This document shows positions 31,642 to 40,753 of a stretch of DNA of 64,000 bases, piece after piece. The translations under genes and the position numbers were made by a program. A model generated the notes under the pieces. That model was not told the DNA's origin and ran no database searches. It saw only the letters and a program-made list of their open reading frames with translations. The number at the start of each line of letters is the position of its first letter. Position 1 is the stretch's first letter. The DNA comes from Dichetophora obliterata (taxonomy: Eukaryota > Arthropoda > Insecta > Diptera > Sciomyzidae), in assembly GCA_963920525.1 (NCBI GenBank), contig OY986439.1:38878819-38942818 (forward strand), given 5' to 3'.

Positions 31642-32933
31642 TGGGGGTTGGAATTAGTTTTAAAGGTTTTTTAAAGTGAAGAGATGGCGTAACTATCAAT
31701 AGATCGCATCGGGCACACCTGTGACTATATTCATTTCAAAGCACATTGTCTAAGCTTCATTTTTCAGTATGTGTCATTCCACTGAAGTGTAAACAACATA
31801 TATTTTTTTCTCTGTGAACATGTCGACTTTCGTTCCAACAAAACGCAATTTGCGGGAAGGTTTACTTTTGTGCTTCCATTTGAAGAAAAAAGCGGTTGAA
31901 GCACAACGCACGCTTACTGAGGCTTACGGGGACTATGCTCCATCGATTTCTACTTGTGAGTACTGGTTCCGTCGGTTTAAAAGTGGTGATTTTGATACGG
32001 AAGACAAAGAGCGTCCGGGCCAGCCGAAAAAGTTTGAAGATGAGGAATTGGAGGCTTTGCTCGATGAAGACCCGTGTCAAACCCTTCAAGAATTGTCAGA
32101 ATCATTGGAAGTCGACTTATCAACGGTCGGCAAACGCTTGAAGGCCATGGGAATGATTCAAAAGCAAGGAAATTGGGTGCCGTACCAGTTGAAGCCGAGA
32201 GACGTTGAACGGCGATTTTGCATGTGCGAACAACTGCTTCAACGGCATAAAAGGAAGAGTTTTTTGCATCGTATTGTCACTGGCGATGAAAAGTGGATCC
32301 ATTACGATAATCCTAAGCGAAAAAAATCGTGGGGACCACCCGGCCATGCATCAACATCGAGGGCCAAGCCGAATATTCATGGCACCAAGCTTATGCTGTG
32401 TATTTGGTGGGATCAGAAGGGTGTCGTGTACTATGAGCTGCTAAAACCTAACAAAACCATCACTGGGGAACGCTACCAACAACAATTGATGCAATTGAGC
32501 CGAGCATTAAAGGTTAAACGGCCGGAATATGCCAAAAGACACGACAAAGTGGTTTTTCAACATGACAACGCACGGCCACATGTTGCAAAAACCGTCAAGT
32601 AAACGTTGGAGGCGCTGAATTGGGATGTGCTACCCCACCCGCCTTATAGCCCAGACATAGCCCCTTCCGACTACCACCTATTCAGATCGATGACGCATGG
32701 CTTGGCTGAGCAGCGCTTCACTTCTTACGAGGATACCAAAAAATGGGTCGATTCGTGGATTGCCTCAAAAGACGAATCGTTGTTCCGGCGCGGAATCCAT
32801 ATGCTGCCAGAAAGATGGGAAAATGTTGTAGCTAACGATGGACAATACTTTGAATAATATACATTGTACCGTTGTTTCTAAATAAATGCTCAAAAACCGA
32901 AAAAAAACCTTTAAAATTAATTCCAACCCCCAA
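31642..32933 (+). mobile_element. Full-length mariner element
   Basis: It is flanked by TA (31640-31641 and 32934-32935). The inverted ends, GGGGGTTGGAATTAGTTTTA at left and its mirror at right, differ by one or two bases. Length 1292 bp, the canonical mariner size. It contains one transposase gene interrupted by a single stop. Confidence 0.92.
31820..32857 (+). pseudogene. Mariner transposase with one in-frame stop
   Basis: 345 codons from ATG 31820 (a GTG two codons upstream is in frame), the usual length of mariner transposases. An N-terminal paired-type HTH region has EYWFRRFKSGDF and RPGQPKKFED. A WVPYQL box stands in place of the usual WVPHEL. The catalytic triad is GDEKWIHYDN, FQHDNARPH and SPDIAPSDYHLF, with 34 positions between the last two Asp, hence DD34D. 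The single defect visible is TAA at 32600-32602, 12 codons after the second catalytic Asp; it would truncate the protein before the third Asp. All other positions are open, so inactivation looks recent. It would cut and paste the element at TA sites if intact. Confidence 0.92.
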
Positions 32934-32935
32934 TA

Positions 32936-33724
32936 GATTCAATAGACGCAATGTTGTTGGAAATAAACTAGAATTTATGAAGTTTTAGTTTTCACAAATG
33001 TTCAATTCGTTTGCGACATTTAAAAAGTTTTCAATTTGACCATTTATGAATATTTTTGGGCTACTCTTCCGACACTTGCAAAAAAATTTTTTTTTTTCAA
33101 AATTCGTCGTACTGAAATGACTCTAAAAATAAATAAAAATGTAGTATACAGTACAAAAGGGAAACTTCTTAAAATTAAGGATATAACAGATTTTTGTGAA
33201 AGAAACCGAGAGAGAGAGAGAGCATCTCAAAAGAAACACATTTCAAAATTAGTACACAAAATATTCTTCGAATTAAATATTTACTCTGTCATTGGTTGGT
33301 GGGTGCTTCAATAGGTAATACAGATTTTAATAGTTTGTGATAACTTAAAAATGAGATATATTTCAGTGATTTGCTATTTTTGATGTGCAGAAAGTGCACC
33401 TATTGTAGGGGATCTATATACTAAAAACACAAAATATAATATTCACACCAGTATATTTTATTACATCACATTTTTTTTTATTTTATTACATGTTACAATA
33501 ATTTTGAATTAATTTTTTAAATGTTTGCAATTATTATTATGAAAAATTATTAATGAATTTATTAATTTATGATATCCAAAATAGCAAATGTATATTATAG
33601 ATGTAATGTCATCGATATATCTTCACTCTAACAAAAATCCACGGGAGTTATCAGCAATTATGGCTGGCAGCAGATTTCCTACATTTAATATAGTCAAAAT
33701 ATTTCACGCTAGAAAAGCGTAAAA
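32936..33724. other. AT-rich non-coding stretch
   Basis: A GA microsatellite lies at 33209-33222. The frame 33036-33314 runs across it and is probably spurious. No other feature was recognised. Confidence 0.5.
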
Positions 33725-33732
33725 ACTTTGTC

Positions 33733-34747
33733 CAGTGTTGCCAGGTGCCTTTCACCATTTACCCCTAGATTGAATTTCAAATCCCCCTAAAATTCCCCTA
33801 AAATTGTTTTTCGAAAAGCATACAAAAATTTCATACGGAGAAACTGAAAAGTAGTGCAACTGCAATGAAAGCCTATGTTTTTGAAGGGCTGAGCTGTTGG
33901 AAGACTTAAACAAGGGCAGAAAGTTGCTTCATAGTTCTCAATTGACCAATCTGAAATTGACGTTAAAATTAATTCTTGCTTTTGAAAGGAGACGCCGTCT
34001 CCTACTTTTTTATATATTTTTGGGCATTTCTTTCTTCCATATTTTTTTTTCAAAGATCAAAGAACCAAGGCATGTGCCTTATACAAACAACCTTTAGTCT
34101 TTGACCTGAAAGGAAAGGGAAAGATTATTACGATAGATATACGTGAAATATCGACAAGGCGGAACTTGAAAGACAATTTTAATTGCTTACAACAGGCTAG
34201 AGCCGTCAGTTGCTCCAGTTCTTTAATTCAAACTTTCCACAATTTAGTTGTGGTTTTCTTGTTTCAATGATTTTTAAATAAAGTAAAGAGCATATAAGAC
34301 GAAAAAACCCATGTCTGAACCTAGATTCGAACCAGAGACCTCTGAGTTGATAGTCTAGCGCACTCTTCTCTAGACTGCAAAGATCGACTTGCTTTGATTT
34401 TAGTTTTTACACGGAATCAATCAATTACAAGTAAAGCGCGAAGCAACTTTTAAGTGAAATGGGAAATGACTGGTAATTCATTTTAAGTGCTGCCAATGTA
34501 GCTGTTTTTATAAATTATTGCTGAAATACCCAAGAAGTCAAATATATTCTTTTCTTAAATTTTTACGTTATTTTAAGGAAAAGTAAGAAAAATTTCCAAA
34601 GGTCCATTTTTCAAATACCCCTAAAAAACCCCTAAAAAACTTTAAATCTCCCTAAAAAAATCCCTAAAGATTCATTGCCCCTAAAATCCCTCAATGAGTT
34701 AAAAAAACTCTAAGTCTAGAGGGAAATCCCCTAACCTGGCAGCACTG
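33733..34747. mobile_element. Non-autonomous hAT element with perfect 8-bp duplication
   Basis: ACTTTGTC at 33725-33732 is repeated at 34748-34755. The ends CAGTGTTGCCAGGT and ACCTGGCAGCACTG are inverted with one mismatch, a classic hAT terminus. CCCCTAAAA-type repeats fill both subterminal regions (33770-33800; 34610-34720). The 1015-bp interior contains a tRNA-like module (34318-34388) and no transposase. Confidence 0.9.
34318..34388 (-). other. tRNA-like module 3
   Basis: On the minus strand a B-box GGTTCGAATCTAG lies at tRNA distance from a weak A-box-like CAGTCTAGAGAAGAGTGCGC. The middle arm can pair only partly. It is inside the hAT element 33733-34747. The surrounding CTGGTTCGAATCT phrase is shared with module 1. 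Confidence 0.45.
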
Positions 34748-35000
34748 ACTTTGTCCTATAATTATTGCTCTCTCACTCTCTTTAAAAAACTATCTTCTAA
34801 AATTATTTCTATCAATCTTGTATTCGCTTATAAAAAACGCTGGAAATAAGTGAAGTCTCTCAAGTAAGGTATGCACAAAGCAACAACAACAACAACTTTG
34901 TATAGAGCAGAGCTGGGCGCTCCATAGCTCACTGAGCGTAACTTTTCACATGTACACAAAACTCACAACAGAAGAGAATATAATTCAGTCGTTCGCTGAC

Positions 35001-35179
35001 CAAGGCTCATTTATAAGGTTGTGGCACTTGAGAGTGAGCTCGGTCGAACTGTCAGAATGGTTGAAAACAAATGAAGAAAATTAATGCTTAAAACAAAGAA
35101 AAGCACAGTGACAGTTCGAGCAAAGGCGGGAAAAAGAGTGCATTTCTCTCAAGTGCCACAACCATATAAATAAACCTTG
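35001..35179. mobile_element. 179-bp palindromic MITE with 9-bp duplication
   Basis: TTCGCTGAC precedes (34992-35000) and follows (35180-35188) the element. The ends CAAGGCTCATTTATAAGG and CCATATAAATAAACCTTG are inverted, and the inverted match continues through GTTGTGGCACTTGAGAG and on to the CGAACTGTCA boxes. A 9-bp duplication suggests the Mutator (MuDR) superfamily. The element is nearly all stem. Confidence 0.8.
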
Positions 35180-35189
35180 TTCGCTGACG

Positions 35190-35971
35190 GTGATGTTCGC
35201 TGTGAAAACCTGTGTCGGAAATTGTATGTACACTCTTAAAAAACCAAATTTTTGGTTTGTAGATTCACAATTCTTATGCATATATTTTTTAAGGTTAAAT
35301 AAAATTCTTACATATTCTTTGCACTATTTTTTTCCATATCATTAATTTTTTGATACTTAAGTTTTTGATGTTTTGATTATAATTTTCATGATTCGTATAT
35401 ATTAGGATTTAATAATATTAAAACAAAAACACAACTAAAAAAAAATTTTTGGCTCTGAATCGCAATGCAATTTCTGCAGAGAAACTTTACTTTTTGCTAT
35501 TTAATATTTGCCACTGCAAGCAAACTAATATAATTTATTTACTTAGAAGAAAATGTTGGAGCATTAATGACATAACCGAAATAGTAAACAATACCAATGA
35601 CTAAAAATAAAAAATAAAGAAATATAAAAGTATGTGTGGATGTATAAACATACAAACTTGCAAATCTAGATAATTGTGACAACTATTTCGCTCAGTGTGC
35701 GCTATTCGAGAGCGCACCAATACTAACAAGACAAGATAAAATGTCACTGTGTTAGAATGCCCAGCCCTCCCAGTAGGCAGAGTACTGCCGCATTCATATA
35801 CAATTACACTTGCTTTTTTATATGAAATGGGTAAATTTGCCAGGCCTTCTGCTCACCTTGCTCAAAAGAGACCTGCCAGAAGCACTCTTTCGAGAAGTCA
35901 CGCCAGAAGGAAAAGCAATAAAAATATCAACTTCAAATAACATACGACTAACAATTTGAGATTTGAACCAT
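35190..35971. other. Non-coding stretch ending in a B-box half of tRNA-like module 6
   Basis: No gene was recognised. The last 22 bases (about 35950-35971, TTTGAGATTTGAACC) are, on the minus strand, a B-box-like GGTTCAAATCTC whose A-box partner lies beyond the element 35972-37657. Confidence 0.4.
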
Positions 35972-36339
35972 CCCAGTAAAAAATTTTGATGCGCATTACT
36001 CGTATGCTCATTAAGAGCGCTTTCATCCCCTTGCGTAAAGTGCTATTTGCAAAGCGCCTTGTTTGGAGCTCTTTCCATAGTGATAACGTAGCACTAGCAA
36101 ACTAATCTTAGAACGTAAAATCAAAAAAATAAAAAATAAATTTTTGAAAAAATCAAAAAAAAAAAAAAAATAACTAAAATTAGAGCCCGTCACATTCCGT
36201 TCTTTTGCTTCAACCATCGTCCATAAGTCCAGCGAGCACATCACATATCGCGCATAACGACTGCAAGCTCTATCGCAACTGTCATTCCCGCGAGCGAATT
36301 AAGTACCGCCCTTAAGTCCTGCTAACCCCTAAGTTCTGC

Positions 36340-36850
36340 ATAGTTCTTGCGGCATCCGTGCTTTGATACGCGTAGTCAACAAAAGTAAGTTTTAACTAAA
36401 GTTTTAAATGCAAAAAGTAAAATGGTGTTATATTTTTATAAAAGTAAAAGTACTGCATCGATTTCCTGCGAGATCGAGTCTACCAGAGAGTCCTCCTTTT
36501 AATACGCGAAATTCATAAAAGTAAGTATTTAAAAAAGTTTTATTATCAAATGAAGAAATGTGTTTTATTTTTAAAAGAGGGCAAGTACTGCACCAAAGTC
36601 CTGCACCAAAGCCGTGCGCGACGACATCATACTGCCCCTCCGCATCGAGTCTATCCAGCGAGTCCATCCTCAATTTAATACGCAAAACTCATAAAAGTAA
36701 GTATTGAACAAATTTTTATCAGCAACTGCAAAAATGAGTTTTGTTTTAAAAAAGGACCAAAACTGCACCAGAGTCTTACGAGGCAGATATCATACGTGCA
36801 GTCAATCGTAGGCAACACACCAGTACGAAAAGTGTTGCATTTTCTTTTAA
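36340..36850 (+). repeat. Degenerate minisatellite, about 140-175-bp unit, each with a GTAAGT
   Basis: Units share GCATCGAGTCTA-CCAG-GAGTCC-TCC, then TTTAATACGC-AAACTCATAAAA|GTAAGTA, then an A/T-rich spacer and AAGAGG-CAAGTACTGCACCA. The AAAAGTAAGT sites are at about 36381, 36517 and 36693. A fourth, decayed unit reaches about 36850. The G+C-rich parts between donors could be remnants of repeated exons, but I see no conserved reading frame. Confidence 0.65.
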
Positions 36851-37339
36851 AAGAGGAAGCACTCGTACACGTAAACTGGGATGGACGCCAAAAAAAGTTT
36901 GCAGTAAAATCTTTAAAATTTTTTTACTGAAATTGTGTTTTGTAAGTATGAGTCTAGTAACTCAAAAAGACTTAAAAAAATTAATAAATATTTTTGTCAT
37001 AGTTGTGGTAAATGTGCCAACAATGTCCCTAGAAATATTTGAAAAGGAGATGAAGGCAGGATTTCGCTCCTACAAAAATACATTTTACAGGGATGTGAGC
37101 AAAACAAAAAATAAAAAAAAACAATTCAACAGCAGAAACTTTACAGTAAAAATATTTTTTTAAATACATGTACTTTATTTAATAAATTAATTAATTATTT
37201 ATTGAATTTTTGTTCTTTTTGATCACGTTGTGAATTTATAAATCCAGTTCTTATTGTTAAATATCACCAAACATAAAAAAACAACATTAAATGCATGAAT
37301 GCAAAAGAGTTAATAACTGTACAATTTATTTGTTTTTAC

Positions 37340-37525
37340 TACAAGGGGAAAAAGCGCTCTGTTCTCGCTACTTATTAGTATTAACTATAAGTGGAAAAAA
37401 GCGCTCGGATCTCGCTACTTTTTAGTATTAACTACAAGGCGAACAAAGCGCTCGGTTCTCGCTACTATTTCGTTTCAACTGTAAGGTGAACAAAGCGCTC
37501 GGTTCTCGTTACGATTTTATATTTT
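37340..37525 (+). repeat. 47-bp minisatellite, four units
   Basis: GCGCTC begins at 37354, 37401, 37448 and 37495, exactly 47 bp apart. The unit includes ACTACAAGGNGAANAAAGCG (N marks variable bases) followed by CTCGGTTCTCGCTACT and TTAGTATTA, with 80-90 percent identity. Confidence 0.9.
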
Positions 37526-37657
37526 GAACAGCGAGAAAGGATCGCATACATCTGATGACATGCTAATGCTAAAAAATGCGCTATACGCAAGGAGAATGAA
37601 GCGCTCTTTTTTGGAGCGCTTCAGTTGCGCTAGTGGAGCGCTCGGCTTCCTACTGGG

Positions 37658-37715
37658 ATGGTCTTCTAAGTCGGCGGTCCGACATCTTACCCACTCGTCT
37701 ACCGTGGTTGTTAAG
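37658..37715 (-). other. tRNA-like module 6, A-box half
   Basis: Minus strand: GGTAGACGAGTGGGTAAGAT (A-box-like) then a stem GTCGGACCGCCGAC, ending at the element border. The B-box half is at 35950-35971. In arrangement it resembles a Ser/Leu-type tRNA derivative, but the acceptor stem is not convincing. Confidence 0.4.
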
Positions 37716-37744
37716 AATGACTTGCTTATTTTGCATCAATACAA

Positions 37745-38100
37745 ATCGAGACCCAACTCAGACAAAAAAAAAGAGTTTTTTTTTACAAACTGTTATGCGT
37801 ATTTAAAATTTTTTTGAATTTTTTCGAGACCCAACTCAGACAAAAAAAAAGAATTTTTTTTTACAAACTGTTATGTGTATTTAAAATTTTTTTTTGAATT
37901 TTTTTATAAATTTTCTTTATACCAAAATATAAGAAAAGACTTTGAGTTTTTCCATATAAATATTTTCATATAATATAATATGTAATGTGTTAGTTTTCGG
38001 GAGCATGGGTTCAAGACCCAACTCGGACAAAAAAAATTTTTTTTTTGTTTGTTTTTAAATCTACATTTCTTTACAAACTGTTCTGTGTACTTAAAAATTT
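37745..38100 (+). repeat. Three tandem units of about 77 bp and longer
   Basis: CGAGACCCAACTCAGAC with an A run, T run and ACAAACTGTTATG-GTATTTAAAATTTTT starts at about 37748 and again at 37825. A third, diverged unit (CAAGACCCAACTCGGAC) starts at about 38012, after a 66-bp segment (37931-37996) that recurs exactly at 39384-39449. The third unit is preceded by a B-box-like GGGTTCAAGACCC. Confidence 0.7.
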
Positions 38101-38489
38101 TTTTAATATAAAATAATATGAAAAGAATAAGGGGACCTTTAAAAGGTAGGCCTTACAGAAGTACTCATTAATGCAGTGATCATGGAAGGTGTATTGACGC
38201 CAATAATAGCAGTGTTAGCATGCCTCGCTAAAATGCCCACTGGGTTGGTATAGAGCCAATCACACATCAGATTGCGCTACTCTTTCCAACTTCAGTAGGT
38301 TTGAATAATTAAGCTGTGACCAATATACTATTTAAGTTTTATATAATGTGACACTTGTTCGAATAATCTCTTCTAAATCATATGACGTTAAAGAAAAGGT
38401 TTTTATTTTAGGTCAAGCGTTACCAGTGCTGCCAGTAAAGGGAATTTTCACCGTTTTGCGAGAATTTTTTAACGAAAAGGGAAAGGGAT

Positions 38490-38880
38490 TTCGTCAAAAA
38501 ATCAACAAATTTTGCTATGAATTTTTTAACATCTTGTATTTAAATATATTTTAAAATTATCCGAGTCATCTTGAGTTTTATCTTAGTTGTATTAGTATTT
38601 GAAATAGCCTATGTGTTTAATTTAAATACATTTGGATTGTCATCAGCTGTAAGATCACACGTAATTTTTTTCTGCAAAAGAGAGCAAAAGAAGTAATTTC
38701 GTCACAAAATCAGCAAATAATATTATGAATTTTTTAACATCTTGTATTAAAATACATTTAAAAATTATCTGAGTCATCTTGAGTTTAAATTTAATTTTAA
38801 TATTATTTGAATTAGCCTGTTTGTTAAATTTAAATTCATTTGGATTATCATCAGCTGTAAGCTCAAACGTAATTTTTTAC
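38490..38880 (+). repeat. About 205-bp tandem duplication
   Basis: The unit 38490-38690 (TATGAATTTTTTAACATCTTG, written here as TATGAATTTTTTAACATCTT plus G, then GAGTCATCTTGAGTTT and CATTTGGATT-TCATCAGCTG) is repeated at 38699-38880 with about 80 percent identity. Inside the hAT element 38424-40174. Confidence 0.75.
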
Positions 38881-39383
38881 CTGTTCAGCGTAATTTGATT
38901 TATTTGCTTGGCAAACTATGGAAAATGGGTAAATAAAACTGAGAATTTTTAAAAGATTTAATTTCTGGGACAAAGGTGGAGCATTTAGACTTTTCGCATT
39001 TGTGGATCCTACCGTTTGGAAAAACCTTTAATTCCGTTGTGCTCCTTTTTATTTAAAAAATCTGAATATATATCGATTTAGAAAGTATGAAATATTGATT
39101 TATTAAATTTATTTACAGAAGATGTGCACATTTTTTTGACATCATGTTTTAAACTTAGAACTACAAACCCATTTTAATTACCTGTAAACTACAAACCGGT
39201 CTAAATATTTACCCCACGGGTTTCTTCTTCGTAAAATCCTTCTGAAAGCAGTAATCTGACTCGTAGTGCATATTTTTGTTTTGTTTTTTCTCGCCAAAGA
39301 GAATGGTAAAGAGCAAATTTAATTTTATTAAAGTTTACTTGGTGAAAAATCGATTTAAATAGCTAAAAGTACTGAAAAAGGTC

Positions 39384-39449
39384 AAGAAAAGACTTTGAGT
39401 TTTTCCATATAAATATTTTCATATAATATAATATGTAATGTGTTAGTTT
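39384..39449 (+). repeat. 66-bp exact direct repeat (partner at 37931-37996)
   Basis: Starts AAGAAAAGACTTTGAGTTTT and ends GTAATGTGTTAGTTT. I see no mismatch between the copies. One copy lies inside the hAT element and the other outside it, 1.45 kb apart. Confidence 0.85.
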
Positions 39450-39813
39450 AACAAACAAAAATTTGTAACTTTATTTCTAAACAACCAATTTTCAAATCTT
39501 AAAAGGCATTTTATAGAGGAAACATTAGGCTTTAAGAAAAATAATAAAAACATGATGTTTGGCTAAAAGAGTCTGTTTATTTGAGACTCTGAAAATTAAA
39601 AAAAAAATTCATAATATAAATGGAATGGTCAAATAAAAATCCTTGCAATATTGCTTTTCAAGAATATATTTCGGATTCCGTTATGCAAAAAGTAAAAAAA
39701 GAGTAGTTGAGAGTGTGTAGTTTAATATGAAATTTGCAGATACAAGTGAAATGTTCCCAATAATTAAAAATAATTTATATCGTTAATTTTTCTCTTCCGT
39801 ATGCTGTGCAGGC

Positions 39814-39924
39814 CATGAAAGAGTTTTTTCTGCCATAAATTTGAATAAAACTATTATAAAAATGGCGTTAGACAACTGTAACGGATATGTTATTTTACAC
39901 ACCAAAATACATATGAAAAATTAA
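39814..39924 (+). pseudogene. hAT transposase dimerisation-domain remnant
   Basis: Reads HERVFSAINLNKTIIKMALD then NCNGYVILHTKIHM and a stop. The E-R-V-F-S...N-x-x-K-T pattern is the hallmark of the hAT C-terminal dimerisation region. LPYAVQ directly upstream (39796-39813) is in another frame, so a small indel separates the two parts. Confidence 0.7.
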
Positions 39925-40215
39925 AACAGCAAAGGATTACAAATCAAAAGCAGTTAGACTCAAGTTATATGTACAAGTAATAAATGTGATATATTTTTAA
40001 GACATATTTTTAATTATATTAGTAAGGTTTGTATTGTATTGGTTTTTATTTAAAATAAAACACTGAACTTTAGAAAAGGGGAAAAAATGGGAAAGTGTTA
40101 AGGAAAAAATGGGAAAAACTTGTTGATATGAAGAAAAAAAAGGGAATGCTCTCTCCCATAATCTGGCAACACTGAGTGTAACACCCGCTCCAAAGCGTAA
40201 AACATCGTTAAGAGA

Positions 40216-40515
40216 CTGAACAGAATCAAAAATCGTTGCGACCGACGATTGAAATAGAATAGATTCTAACTGCATTATTCTGTATCACAAACAAGCACAC
40301 CAACGATGAGAAAGACACGAGAATACAATTTTGTATGGAAGAAAATATTGCTTCTCGTGTCTTTCTCATTGTTGGTGAGCATCTTCGAGATACGGAATAA
40401 TGCAGTAAGTCTGCGATTTATCGTTGCGGAAAACGAGCTGCGGTTTTTTCTACATTTTGCGTGTATTTTCCAACAACAGAGATCGTCGGCCGCAACGATT
40501 TTTGATTCTGTTCAG
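40216..40515. mobile_element. 300-bp hairpin element
   Basis: CTGAACAGAATCAAAAATCG at 40216 mirrors CGATTTTTGATTCTGTTCAG ending at 40515; the mirror continues for 34 bp with one mismatch, then resumes as AACGATGAGAAAGACACGAG against CTCGTGTCTTTCTCATTGTT around the centre (40302-40375). The transcript would fold as a long hairpin. The open frames here are by-products. Confidence 0.75.
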
Positions 40516-40539
40516 GCTCTAATGGAGCATTTTTAAGGA

Positions 40540-40680
40540 TTCTCTGAGCGATAACACGCTGAAATAGAGTTAAAAATAGAGAAAATGTACATGTTTTAGG
40601 GCTCTCTGAGCGACAAAACGCTGAAATAGCGTGAAAAGCAGAGAAAATATACGTATTTAAAAAACGCTGAATTTTAAACA
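40540..40680 (+). repeat. About 70-bp tandem duplication
   Basis: CTCTGAGCGA-AA-ACGCTGAAATAG...GTGAAAA/GTTAAAA-AGAGAAAAT-TAC occurs at about 40542 and again at about 40607, with 80 percent identity. Confidence 0.6.
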
Positions 40681-40753
40681 TAATTGAAATAACCCGCTGC
40701 TTAGCGTGATAAATCGCTAAATCGTGATATTTCACAACATTTATTGTAATGAT

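Larger units (their letters stand above)
35972..37657. mobile_element. Repeat-rich element inserted in a tRNA-like module
   Basis: The ends are CCCAGTA (35972) and TACTGGG (37657), with flanks ACCAT and ATGGT extending the mirror. GAGCGCT boxes occur near both ends (about 36015; 37593-37642). The interior holds a splice-donor-containing minisatellite (36340-36850) and a 47-bp minisatellite (37340-37525). Removing it rejoins an A-box half (37658-37715) with a B-box half (35950-35971) of a tRNA-like sequence, which supports the borders. The class is unknown. Confidence 0.5.
38424..40174 (+). mobile_element. Degenerate hAT element with transposase C-terminal remnant
   Basis: The ends are CAGTGCTGCCAGTAAAGGG and TCTGGCAACACTG. 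The flanks AGCGTTAC (38416-38423) and AGTGTAAC (40175-40182) agree in 6 of 8 positions, an aged 8-bp duplication. The interior includes a 200-bp tandem duplication (38490-38880) and the C-terminal piece of a hAT transposase (39814-39924). Confidence 0.75.

Noticed and set aside
33036..33314. 92-codon frame
   Set aside because: Runs through a GA microsatellite; no recognisable protein features.
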